Assembly: GCF_030433675.1 (NCBI RefSeq)
Contig: NZ_JAROCB010000006.1
Span: 1-64,000 of the forward strand
Direction: 5' to 3'
Source: Leifsonia virtsii
Lineage (GTDB): Bacteria > Actinomycetota > Actinomycetes > Actinomycetales > Microbacteriaceae
DNA length: 64,000 bases
Part shown: in pieces, positions 31,812 to 39,965 of the stretch
Layout: each line of letters begins with the position of its first letter
How positions within the stretch are numbered: the first letter of the stretch is position 1
Made by a program: the position numbers and the translations under genes
The notes under the pieces: model-generated
Databases searched by the model: none
Told to the model about the DNA's origin: nothing
What the model saw: only the letters and a program-made list of their open reading frames with translations

Positions 31812-33443
31812 TCAGTGGCCCAGCGCCAGCTGCACCACGCGCACGATCACGAGGATCATAGCCAGCAGCAGATAGCCGCGCAGGACGGTCAAACCCAAGC
31901 GCCTCCCCGTGGACAACCGCGGAGGGTTCAGCAGCGTCAGCGGTGGCATCCGCCACGCCGCGCGCTCGGCCCGCGACACACGCTCGGCCCGCGCAACCGG
32001 GTGACGCAAGCGCCACACCGCGAACCCGGCTCCGACCGCGACCGACACCGCTGCACCGACCACCAGGATGGTGATGATCCCGCCACCGGAGATGCTCGGG
32101 AAGATCACGCTGACCGTGAGCACCAGCGAAAGGATCACCAGCACCGCGATCACCGCCGAGGTGAACACATTCAGCCACCGGCCGTTCACCCACGGGCCGA
32201 GGACCTCTTTGTCGTTGCACAGCAGAAGGAGGAACACTGTCGCCGACGGCAGCAACACACCTGCCAGCACCTGCACGCCGACGGTGATCAGACCGAGCGG
32301 GCTTCCGGGCAGCACCACGATCACCGCGGCGACCACGAGCAGGCCGGCAAAGGTGGAGTAGAAGCCTTTCGCGTCCCGGATCTTGCGGTGCAGCGAGTGC
32401 TTCAGCCCGAGCGTGTCGCCCAGCGCGTATGAGGTCGACAGCCCGACCGCGGCGGCTCCGATGATCGATGCGTCGATCAGTGCGACCGCGAACAGCATCC
32501 CCGCGATCCGGCCCACATACTTCCCGAGGCCTTCCGCGACCCCCAGCGCGTCGGTGAAGTTGCCGAACTCCGGACGGCCCGCGAACACCGCAGCGGGCAC
32601 GGACATCAGGATGGCACCCCCGATCACGACGATCACGATCCCGATCCACACGTCGATCTTCTCGTACGACATGAACCGCGGGGTGATCCTCTTGTCGATG
32701 ACGTATGACTGCTGGAAGAACAACTGCCACGGCGCCACGGTGGTTCCCACGATGCCGATGATCAACAGCACGACCGTGGACACGTCGGCGCCCGCAGGAA
32801 TCCCCGGCACCAGGAACCCGTGCGCGACCTCCGCGAACGACGGGTGGGCCATGATCGCGAGCGGGATGAGGATCAGCGACCCGAAGATCAAGAACATGCA
32901 CAGTCGCTCGAACCTGCGGAACGAGCCCGTACTGGCCGCGGCGATGATCACAGCCGCCGCGATGATCACGCCCGGGACCTGGGGCAGCCCGAGGTAGCTC
33001 AACCCCAGGCTGATGCCGATGAACTCGGTCACGATCGTCAGCGCGTTCAGGATGAACAGGTCGATCACGCTGAACGCGCCCCAGAACTTTCCAAACCGTT
33101 CCAGGATCAGCCGGGCGTGACCCACACCGGTGACCGCGCCGAGCCTGAGCACCATCTCCTGGTTCACGTACAGCACCGGAACCAGCAGCAGAAGCGTCCA
33201 CAACAACGACGTCCCGTAGTTCTGGCCCGCCTGAGTGTAGGTGCCGAACGCGCCGGCATCGTTATCGCCGACCATCACGATCAGCCCTGGCCCGACAATA
33301 GCGAGCAGCGTCTTCATCTTCGCTGACAGCTTCACCCGGGGCGCGTCATCCCCGACCGGGATCGTGCCGAAGGCGCCCTGGATATCGCCGACGTGCGCGG
33401 AGTCCAACGCGGCGTGCTGCGAAGGGGTCTGCATAGAGGTCAT
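31812..33443 (-). CDS. NRAMP-family divalent-metal transporter, divergent, probably Mg2+
   Basis: 543 residues, ~11 membrane helices. Helix 1 reads VGDNDAGAFGTYTQAG where manganese/iron NRAMPs have DPGN; helix 6 reads GTTVAPWQLFFQQS where they have MPHN. The sulfur ligand (Met) that favours Mn2+/Fe2+ is thus missing. Known: NRAMP-related proteins lacking that Met transport Mg2+. ATG 33443 follows AAGCGACGACTC; the longer frame to 33482 is unsupported. The operon order M-box, leader ORF, terminator, transporter, MgtE-N/CBS protein, MgtC supports magnesium as substrate. Confidence 0.8.
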   Translation of the reverse strand: MTSMQTPSQHAALDSAHVGDIQGAFGTIPVGDDAPRVKLSAKMKTLLAIVGPGLIVMVGDNDAGAFGTYTQAGQNYGTSLLWTLLLLVPVLYVNQEMVLRLGAVTGVGHARLILERFGKFWGAFSVIDLFILNALTIVTEFIGISLGLSYLGLPQVPGVIIAAAVIIAAASTGSFRRFERLCMFLIFGSLILIPLAIMAHPSFAEVAHGFLVPGIPAGADVSTVVLLIIGIVGTTVAPWQLFFQQSYVIDKRITPRFMSYEKIDVWIGIVIVVIGGAILMSVPAAVFAGRPEFGNFTDALGVAEGLGKYVGRIAGMLFAVALIDASIIGAAAVGLSTSYALGDTLGLKHSLHRKIRDAKGFYSTFAGLLVVAAVIVVLPGSPLGLITVGVQVLAGVLLPSATVFLLLLCNDKEVLGPWVNGRWLNVFTSAVIAVLVILSLVLTVSVIFPSISGGGIITILVVGAAVSVAVGAGFAVWRLRHPVARAERVSRAERAAWRMPPLTLLNPPRLSTGRRLGLTVLRGYLLLAMILVIVRVVQLALGH

Positions 33444-33507
33444 GAGTCGTCGCTTTCGTGCCCGGCACCCGGGCGTGAGCAATCACCCTTCCGCCGCGTG
33501 CGCGACG

Positions 33508-33553
33508 AAAAGAAGAAGAAGAAAAGAAGGGGCGCCCTAGCCCGACAGGCTAG
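33508..33553 (-). terminator. terminator/attenuator between leader ORF and NRAMP gene
   Basis: On the minus strand CTAGCC (33553-33548, containing the leader-ORF stop TAG) pairs with GGCTAG (33542-33537) across a 5-nt loop. GGCGCC and a long pyrimidine run (CCTTCTTTTCTTCTTC) follow. The stem is short, so it probably responds to ribosome position or to the upstream riboswitch rather than acting constitutively. Confidence 0.55.
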
Positions 33554-33627
33554 AGACGAGCACTCTCCAGACGGAGCGCGAAGCGGAGGCGGGCCTTGTT
33601 AAACGCCTGACTATCATGGTCGTCCAT
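33550..33627 (-). CDS. 25-codon leader ORF with acidic start
   Basis: ATG 33627 to TAG 33550; the peptide starts MDDHDSQAFNKARLRFALRL and ends ESARL. GGGAGGTG ends 4 nt before the ATG, one of the best ribosome-binding sites in the window, so it is very likely translated. It lies between the M-box and the terminator, and its stop codon is inside the terminator stem. Known: acid-rich N-termini destabilise ribosomes at low Mg2+, and the enterobacterial mgtL leader uses this as a sensor. Inferred: a magnesium-sensing leader peptide. Not in the usual gene-length range and easily missed. Confidence 0.65.
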   Translation of the reverse strand: MDDHDSQAFNKARLRFALRLESARL

Positions 33628-33694
33628 CCCGCACCTCCCAGCTCGCGCACCCGAGCACCTCCAGGGACAGCCGCCAAGCGGCCTCGCCTCTCCA

Positions 33695-33843
33695 CGTAAG
33701 ACCTTTGGCACTCCGCGACGTCACCCGAACTCTCGGGAGCCAATCGGGGCGACCCCTTAATCCGGGGAAGCCTGTCCTGACCCGAGGCGTCTCTCGACAT
33801 TTGGGGTCGCTGGCATCTGTTCGCGAAGGAGCCTCAGCTAACG
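33695..33843 (-). ncRNA. M-box (ykoK leader) magnesium riboswitch
   Basis: Read on the minus strand, the conserved M-box blocks occur in order: CGTTAGC and GCTGAGGCTCC (33843-33828), ACAGATGCCA, TGTCGAGAGACGCC (33799-33786), GGGTCAGGACAGG (33783-33771), and at the 3' side GTGCCAAAGGTCTTACG (33711-33695). These correspond closely to the B. subtilis mgtE M-box (GTTAGGTGAGGCTCC, AGACGCCAATGGGTCAACAG, GTGCTAAAGCTCTACG). A possible -10 (TATTTA, 33871-33866) lies upstream. M-boxes fold when Mg2+ is high and switch off transporter genes. It controls the leader ORF and NRAMP-MgtE-N-MgtC operon. Confidence 0.85.
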
Positions 33844-33871
33844 ATCGGCACCAACAGGCTGATTGTAAATA

Positions 33872-34320
33872 CGAGAACCCAACCCACAGCAGCGGATTAA
33901 GCCCTCTTTCGCCCTTGCAGAAACAACCTTACATGCGCGCCTCCGGCGACGCCAGCAAGCCACGCCGAACCTAACCTGGCGCTTGGCGGAAAGATAATCG
34001 ATTCGCGGTCGAGACCAGCAGCGCAAGCTGCTTCAGCTGCAGCTATCGACTGCCAACCGAAGCTGTCCGATCTGCGCAGTCGAGCGCCATTCCCGCCAAG
34101 AATTCGCACCGTCGCTCACGACTTGGCCCGGGATCGGGCCCACCGCGGCGATCGTCGTCAGGCCGTCGTCGGTCACCATGTGCTGCACCCCATCGGCCGG
34201 GGGTAGGGCAGACTCAGATCGTCCACGGACGCAGGATGCCGCAAAGTCGGCGACCACGCGGACTCACAGTCTCCAGGCGTTCCTCCGGGCTAAGGTAGAC
34301 CTCGAGCGGAAACTGGACAA
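33872..34320. other. 450-bp stretch without gene between tnpB and the M-box promoter
   Basis: No supported gene. Minus-strand frames at 33897-34109 and 34033-34257 have no ribosome-binding site or family pattern. This is where Tn554 would have tnpC, but nothing resembling it was seen. The region presumably holds the promoter for the M-box transcript near 33866-33895. Confidence 0.35.
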
Positions 34321-36831
34321 TCAGTTAGTGCTTGGCCGGCCGAAGGCTGGGATCGGCAGGTCGACAGGGCCGCTTGGATTCATCCGACGGGCCTTCTCGC
34401 GTTTGAGTCGCAGATGATCGAGGGTTACTTCGAGGCCCTCGATCTCGCCCTGCCAGCCTTCGGCTTCTGCGCGCTCCCGTCGGACGATGAGGTCTGATTC
34501 GAGGTCGTCGAGTCGGGCGATCATCTGTGGCTCGACGTGAAGCATCGGGCAGCGTACGCAGGCGTGTTCGTGGGCGCATGGCGTTCCGTAGGGCCGGCCG
34601 CAGGCTCCGAGCTCGACCTTGCGTCTGTCGAAGTGCTCCTCGAACTCCTGCCATTCGGAGACCGTTGTATCGCGGTACTCGTCCTGAGGCCGCAGTCGCC
34701 GGCGTCGGGTCAGGTGGAGCTGGTAGTGGCGGACCACGTCCTCGTCGAACACTGCGACATAGCCGCGTGTCGTTTGGAGGCTTGCGTGACCGAGGAGGGC
34801 CGCGCCGATGTGGATAGGTAGGCCGTTGTTCACGAGGTCCGTCGCGAACAGGCGTCGGAAGTCGTGTGGGGTGAAGGTCAGTCCCTCGAATTGCGGGTGG
34901 CGGTCTGCGACCTCTTGGCACGCTCGGCGGATCAATCTGGCGACAGTCGTTGGACTCATCACACCGGGTGTCGGGCCGCTACTGCGTTGGAATAGGAACG
35001 GCATCGGCTCGGTGTGCTGTCGCTCGTGTGGGTCCCACCTGCGCACGAGCGGGATCGCTCCGAGCTTGTCGGTCTGCCGACGAATGACCTGGGCGATCAC
35101 GTGGAGAAGTTCGGGCGACATCGGGATGACCCGTTCCCGGTCTGTCTTGGACGGTGTCACGACGAGCAGCGCGACGATTTCGCCGTTTGGCCGCCGATAC
35201 TGCCGGACGGACAGGTGGGAGAGCTCCAATAGTTCCTCGTGGCGGATGCCAGTCAGGCGTAACACCTCGATGATCGCCCAGGTCCAGAATGCCCGCGCTT
35301 CCTCGCTCTGGATGTCGATTGCAGGGCCGCCGTCGGCCGGCTCGATCCGGAGCAGGCCAGCGTCAGCGTCGGGCTCGAGGGCTGCACCGCGACGTGAGCG
35401 CGGACCGGCGTGGGGGAACTTGGCGGCGCTCGGAGGCGGCGAGACCCGGATGTAGCGGACGCTGTTCACTTCGAAGTCGGCTCCAGCGGATGCCTCGGCC
35501 GCGGCGAGCAACGCGCTCATCTGGTCACGTACCACCACAACGTGATCGACCAGCAGCTCCAGCAGGGGTTGACGAGTGCGTGTCCGGTCGGCGATCCGCT
35601 CAGCGAGACGGCGTCTGCCGGCGCTGTAGCCGCGGCTGGCGATGGGCGGGATTGGGCAGCGGGCGACCCAGGGTCCCCATCGTGCCGGGTCCTCGAGCGC
35701 CCAGCTCTGGATGTCGAGGTAGAGTGCGCGGACGGCGATGAGGAGGTCCCAGATGCTCTGGCGGGGACGCCGCCCCTCCGCGGTCTGCACGGTGTCGACC
35801 TCGGCACGCCACGCTTCGTATGTGGCCTCGTCAAGATCCAGGTCGACTTGGTCGGGGTTCACACGCTCGATCACGCACCAGAAGTTGCGGGTCAAGGCCC
35901 GGACCAGACTGCTGAGGGTGGAGTAGTCCATCCCCAGTGCCCCGCGGTGGGTGATGTAGTCGATGAGGAGCTGGCGTACCCCGGCGTTTGAAACGCCGTA
36001 AGAGTCGACCAACTCTGCCACGCTCTTTCGCCCGCCCACCGTGGCGATGCGCATAGTCACGGGGGTGCCTTCCGGGAACTTGCCGGCGTCGAACAGCACC
36101 TGCCAGACCAGGGCTCCCGCCAACTTGCGGGTGTTCTTGTCCCAGGCAGTGCTGACCTTGCGCAATCCCAGGCCGAAGTGCATCAAGCCGCTGGGGGAGA
36201 TGTCGGAGGCGGGGATGGCCTGGACCGCGAGCATGTAGGACAAGTCGGTGAGGGTCTGATTGCGCGACTTCGCGCTTACCGGAGCAGCCTCGATCGCAGT
36301 GACCAGAGCAGTCAGGTCCGGGTCGCCGGGTTGGCTCGCGAGGAAGATCTTGAAGAAGTCCGACACCGCGTTGGTCCGCAGTACGCGCAACGTCGGAACC
36401 AGGACCCGGAGTGCGACGAACCAGGAGAAGCCGCTGGTCATCGTCCAGCTTGCGGCCGGTGTTGGGTTGAGCGACCGGATCGCGGTTGTTGAGGTGCCCA
36501 AACCGCTGGCGTCCCACCTCTCCTGCCAGGTGTCTCCCGGGAAGGTGCTCAGGTGCTCGGCGAACCGCCGGATGGAGCGCGAGCGCTTGTCGAGCTGGAT
36601 AGCCGACCGCGGAATGACGGAACAGGCAGCCTTGACCAACGCTTCGACCGGTGCCGCGCTCAAGTCTCCGAGCGGGTGCGGTAGGCGAGGCTGGGGTGCC
36701 AACGGTTCAACGACATCTGCTTTGCCCCACGACTTCTTCGAGGACGGCTTAGAGCCGAGGTCGCCGTCTTGCGGTGCCTCTCTCCGGCTCCAGACACCGG
36801 TCGTGGACACGATCGCCCTACTCACCGGCAT
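34321..36831 (-). CDS. tnpB: TnpB-like large tyrosine recombinase
   Basis: 836 residues. The catalytic residues of tyrosine recombinases are present: Arg in LTGIRHEELLEL, Lys in SKTDRERVIP, HxxR in PHDFRRLFATDL, and His/Tyr in LLGHASLQTTRGYVAVF. A long N-terminal region (~450 residues) and a cysteine/histidine-rich C-terminus (LGACGRPYGTPCAHEHACVR) followed by a coiled region match the large TnpB of Tn554-type elements (630 residues in Tn554, so this is bigger). ATG 36831 overlaps the tnpA stop; the frame extends to 36939 within tnpA. The two recombinases act together. Confidence 0.8.
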   Translation of the reverse strand: MPVSRAIVSTTGVWSRREAPQDGDLGSKPSSKKSWGKADVVEPLAPQPRLPHPLGDLSAAPVEALVKAACSVIPRSAIQLDKRSRSIRRFAEHLSTFPGDTWQERWDASGLGTSTTAIRSLNPTPAASWTMTSGFSWFVALRVLVPTLRVLRTNAVSDFFKIFLASQPGDPDLTALVTAIEAAPVSAKSRNQTLTDLSYMLAVQAIPASDISPSGLMHFGLGLRKVSTAWDKNTRKLAGALVWQVLFDAGKFPEGTPVTMRIATVGGRKSVAELVDSYGVSNAGVRQLLIDYITHRGALGMDYSTLSSLVRALTRNFWCVIERVNPDQVDLDLDEATYEAWRAEVDTVQTAEGRRPRQSIWDLLIAVRALYLDIQSWALEDPARWGPWVARCPIPPIASRGYSAGRRRLAERIADRTRTRQPLLELLVDHVVVVRDQMSALLAAAEASAGADFEVNSVRYIRVSPPPSAAKFPHAGPRSRRGAALEPDADAGLLRIEPADGGPAIDIQSEEARAFWTWAIIEVLRLTGIRHEELLELSHLSVRQYRRPNGEIVALLVVTPSKTDRERVIPMSPELLHVIAQVIRRQTDKLGAIPLVRRWDPHERQHTEPMPFLFQRSSGPTPGVMSPTTVARLIRRACQEVADRHPQFEGLTFTPHDFRRLFATDLVNNGLPIHIGAALLGHASLQTTRGYVAVFDEDVVRHYQLHLTRRRRLRPQDEYRDTTVSEWQEFEEHFDRRKVELGACGRPYGTPCAHEHACVRCPMLHVEPQMIARLDDLESDLIVRRERAEAEGWQGEIEGLEVTLDHLRLKREKARRMNPSGPVDLPIPAFGRPSTN

Positions 36832-38035
36832 GCCCGAAGATGATCGCAATGTCCTCAGCGGCGTAACCGGACGCGAACCGTGGGGGCGGAGGTGCGGGGC
36901 GGGCGTAGTGTTCGTGTACCTTGTCGATGACTTCGTCAATGCGCGGCGTGGTGTAGATGCTCGTGGTCCTCAGGTCAGCGTGGCCGAGCACGACCTGCAC
37001 CTCCGGCATGGTTAGCACGCCGCTGTTCACCATCCGCATCGCAGCCGTGTGCCGCAGATCGTGCAACGTCCAGTTCGTACCAAGCCTGCCGTTCGCGCGC
37101 TGCAGCACACGGCGGGCGGCGCCATAGGTGAGTGGGCGCGGCTCTCCCCGAACCGTCCTCCAGAGCGGTCCGCTGGAGGCGTCACCGAAGGTGCGAAGGT
37201 ACCGGCTGAGCCACGTCAAGGCCTCGGGAGATAGCGGGACCATCCGCCGCTCGCGCGAGCCCTTCGACACGACTGACATCCGCTGCCGGGCCCAATCCAC
37301 GTCCTCGAGCTGGGCTCCCAGCAGCTCCTCGGCCCGCGCACCAGAGCTCACGTAGCAAGCGACCAACGCCCGATCACGGTCACTCGGCATCTGCGCGAAG
37401 AACTCCTCCCACATTGCATCCGGGATCGACCGCGGCGCGCGCGGCTGTGCGCGCTGCCTGTAGGCCCCACGCCTGTAAGCCTGGCGAGGCTCAAGAGGGC
37501 TGCGGTGAGCGAGCGCGCGACGACGAGCAGGCGACTCCGGGACCGGGTTGATCACCGGGCCGCGGCCCCAGTGCGCGTGGAAGTCGTAAAATCCGCGGAC
37601 GGCGGCCAGGGTGAGGTTGATGGTCGCCGCACCGTAGCCCAAGCCGAGGTTCGGCTTGCCCGTCTTGAGGTTCACTGCGGGCGTACCGGCCTGGCGGCGA
37701 CGCTGGGGGTTCGGCGCGACGCGAAGCCAGCTCACCAGAGCGGCTGTCTCTGCCTCAGTCGCCCGTTCCCAGCCGACGTCGAGCTGCCAGAGCACGCGGA
37801 ACCAAGTGAGAGCGGCGTAGCAGTACGACCTGATCGTGCGCGGACTGTGGTCGCCGACAACCATGTTGCGCACCCACGCACTGACCGGCTCGACGACCCG
37901 GCCCTTCCCATCGAGCAGCATGTATGGCTCAGCCGCGCCAAGCTCGACTTTCACGCTGCCCACTCGCGCCAGTGGCACATCGCCTAATCGCAGGCCGCGG
38001 CTCACGGGGTCTTCCGAGATGTCCGGTTCGCTCAC
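36818..38035 (-). CDS. tnpA: TnpA-like tyrosine recombinase
   Basis: 405 residues from GTG 38035, with GGAG 8 nt upstream; the frame extends to 38074 without support. An N-terminal SAM-like core-binding domain (HSPRTIRSYCYAALTWFRVL) is followed by the catalytic domain: Arg in SSGARAEELLGA, HxxR in LHDLRHTAAMRM, and His/Tyr in VLGHADLRTTSIYT. It begins 93 bp inside the element end at 38128, as tnpA does in Tn554, and overlaps tnpB. Confidence 0.85.
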   Translation of the reverse strand: MSEPDISEDPVSRGLRLGDVPLARVGSVKVELGAAEPYMLLDGKGRVVEPVSAWVRNMVVGDHSPRTIRSYCYAALTWFRVLWQLDVGWERATEAETAALVSWLRVAPNPQRRRQAGTPAVNLKTGKPNLGLGYGAATINLTLAAVRGFYDFHAHWGRGPVINPVPESPARRRALAHRSPLEPRQAYRRGAYRQRAQPRAPRSIPDAMWEEFFAQMPSDRDRALVACYVSSGARAEELLGAQLEDVDWARQRMSVVSKGSRERRMVPLSPEALTWLSRYLRTFGDASSGPLWRTVRGEPRPLTYGAARRVLQRANGRLGTNWTLHDLRHTAAMRMVNSGVLTMPEVQVVLGHADLRTTSIYTTPRIDEVIDKVHEHYARPAPPPPRFASGYAAEDIAIIFGHAGE

Positions 38036-38114
38036 AGTAGTGCTCCTCGCCGCGGCCGCCAATGGTCGCACCACCGGTCTACCAACAGGAGACGGTCTCC
38101 TCTGATGGCGCGCT

Positions 38115-38134
38115 GGTGGTGCAGTTAACTCACC
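38115..38134 (+). repeat. left end of the Tn554-like element with core GGTGAG
   Basis: On the plus strand the element end TGGTGCAGTTAA (38117-38128) is followed by CTCACC (38129-38134, GGTGAG on minus) and then ligD. The core creates the premature TGA directly after the Trp codon of GGQRDW. It differs from the GGATCA core at the other end, as expected when one core was carried in from the donor. Confidence 0.75.
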
Positions 38135-39617
38135 AGTCGCGCTGGCCTCCTCGGTACGGCTGCGCGCCGCCCTTCACGACCAGGCCCTCGATGCCACTCT
38201 CCGGCAGCTCGTCGAACCAGACTCGCGCGACCGACAGGTCAGTGGATGCGTCGATCACAGCGAGCGGCGTCCGCCAGCTGGCTGCAGTCTGTTCGAGGAC
38301 GCGACGTCGTTCGTCGTAGGGGAGGGGGCGAAGATCGCGGCCGCCGGCGGCGAGAATGTCGAAGACGATGTACTCGACCGGTTCGTCGTCGACAAGCTGC
38401 TGCAGGCGGCGCTTGCTCGACGAATACCGCCGTTGCAGCGCATCGAAGTCTAGGCGGTCGTCGTTCCAGCGAACGAGCTCACCGTCGAGTACGACGCCGG
38501 GGGAGACCTGCGCGGTGATCGCTTCGGCGACATCCGGGAAAGAGTCCGTCAAATTCGTCTTTTGCCGTGACCAGAGAGTTACGCGGTCGATGTCGACGAC
38601 TGCTGCGGTACGCCAGCCGTCGAGCTTCGGCTCGTATCGGCTTCCTCCGGGCAGTGCCGCGGCCTCTGGGAGGCGTTCGGCGGCTTTAGCGAGTGCTAGG
38701 TCGATCTGCTCGCGTAGCGCCTCAGGCGGCCGTACAGCGGGGGAGGGGTCTAGGCCTGCGAGCAAGTCGCCGACCTCTTCGAAGCGATCAAGCACGTCGG
38801 TGTAGCTGAGCTGGGACAGATTCGGGGCCGCGATCTCGTCCCACGTGCGCGGCGCCGCCGCGAAGGGGCGCGGTGTCCCGCGCATCGAGTACGGGGAGAT
38901 CGTGGTCTTCTTTCCGTTGTTCTGCGACCAATCGATGAAGACCTTTCCGACGCGATGCTCTTTCAGCATCCTCGACACGACCTCGTCGGGATGATCTGCC
39001 TCGAGCGCGCGAGCGAGCTCGTGCGCAACGTTAGAAACCTGGTCGGAGGTCAGTCGGCCGTCGAGGGGAACGTAGACGTGGATGCCCTTGCTCCCGGAGG
39101 TGACCGGGAAAGTCGGCAGCCCCATGTCGTCAAGGAGGGCCTTGGCCCAGAGAGCGACCTCGGCGCACTCGGACAGACCGGCGCCCTCGCCGGGATCGAA
39201 GTCCAGCACCATCCTGGTCGGCCGGCGCTCAGTGTCGAACCGCCACTGCGGGACGTGCAGCTCGAGCGCCGCGCTCTGGGCAAGCCAGACGATGGTCGCT
39301 CGGTCGGCGACGACGGGGTAACGCTTCTCCCCACCGGAGTGGAGGATCGCTTCACGCAGTACCCAATCGGGAACGCCCACGCCAAGGTCCTTCTCGAAGA
39401 AGGACTCGACGGGTGCGGCCGCGGTGCCTACACCGTCCGGCCAGCGCTTGCGGGTCACCGGCCGCTCTGCGAGGTGGGGGAGGAGAGCCGGCACGATGCT
39501 CGCGTAGTAGTGGATGACGTCGCCCTTGGTGGTCCCGGTTTCTGGATACAGCACCTTCTCCAGGTTGGTTAGACGCAGGCGGCGGCCGTCGACGTCGACG
39601 AGCGGGGTCGCAACCAT
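38130..39617 (-). pseudogene. ligD: 5' part of ligD: polymerase domain plus ligase adenylation domain
   Basis: 495 residues, ATG 39617. Residues ~1-290 are the LigD primase-polymerase (ERPVTRKRWPDGV, MVLDFDPGEGAGLSECAEVA, FIDWSQNNGKKTTISPYSMR). From ~320 the ATP-dependent ligase begins: motif I EPKLDGWR with the adenylated lysine at 331, and motif IV GIEGLVVKG near the end. It stops after GGQRDW at a TGA created by the transposon end. The missing motif V and OB-fold are at 26543-26925. The polymerase domain could still work; the ligase should not. Known role: non-homologous end joining with Ku; no ku gene is in the window. Confidence 0.9.
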
Positions 39618-39674
39618 GGCATGACCGTACCGCCGTGTCCCTCTGCAGACGAGGGCCCCACTACGCTGTCGCGC

Positions 39675-39965
39675 GTGGCTCTAGTCGCCTTTCCGCCGGC
39701 CGCGGCCGACGTTCCGCTCATCCACGCTGCGCTGGGTGGGCCGCCTCCCGCGCGATGGATCAACCCCGATCACATCACGAGTCTCATCCCCGTTACCCGG
39801 CAGGGCGAGAACGACGTTGAACTCGTGGTCGACTACAAGCTGCAGGGTCTGCCGGAGGGTCGGTGGCACCTCGGCCGATATCCCGACGTCGACCAGGCTC
39901 ACGCAGCTTGGGGGCAACTCATCCAGCACATCGCTGCCCACTCCAATGATCCGAGGCGTCAATGA
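39675..39965 (+). CDS. hypothetical protein
   Basis: 96 residues from GTG 39675, which has TACGCT 7 nt upstream (leaderless); the frame also reaches an ATG at 39621 that nearly abuts the divergent ligD start. Readable features: FPPAAADVPLIHAALGGPPP and the repeat-like beta segments VELVVDYKLQGLPEGRWHLG. No membrane helix or known motif. It overlaps the DUF5677-like gene by 4 bp, so the two form an operon. Confidence 0.5.
   Translation: MALVAFPPAAADVPLIHAALGGPPPARWINPDHITSLIPVTRQGENDVELVVDYKLQGLPEGRWHLGRYPDVDQAHAAWGQLIQHIAAHSNDPRRQ

Larger units (their letters stand above)
26926..38128 (-). mobile_element. Tn554-like element inserted in ligD
   Basis: Element of 11.2 kb bounded by inverted ends TTAACTGCACCA (38128-38117 on minus) and TTATCTGCACCA (26926-26937). 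Two tandem tyrosine recombinases (405 and 836 residues) start ~95 bp inside one end, as tnpA and tnpB do in Tn554. The flanks are the two halves of one ligD gene. The flanking hexamers differ: GGTGAG on one side, GGATCA on the other, and only the second restores the ligD codons (GAC TGG ATC AAG). Tn554 is known to leave such unequal 6-bp cores. A tnpC-like gene was not found. Cargo: magnesium transport and sensing genes, APC permease. Confidence 0.8.

Noticed and set aside
31792-33201. 469-codon minus-strand frame overlapping the NRAMP gene
   Set aside because: Out-of-frame shadow; the NRAMP frame has the membrane helices and family motifs.
33537-33800. 87-codon minus-strand frame covering the leader region
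   Set aside because: Different frame from the leader ORF and starts inside the M-box 3' part; no ribosome-binding site.
33695-33843. yybP-ykoY manganese riboswitch before the NRAMP gene
   Set aside because: Considered because NRAMP genes often carry it, but the conserved blocks match the M-box.
34033-34257. Possible tnpC-like gene after tnpB
   Set aside because: No start signal and no resemblance to TnpC; length too short.
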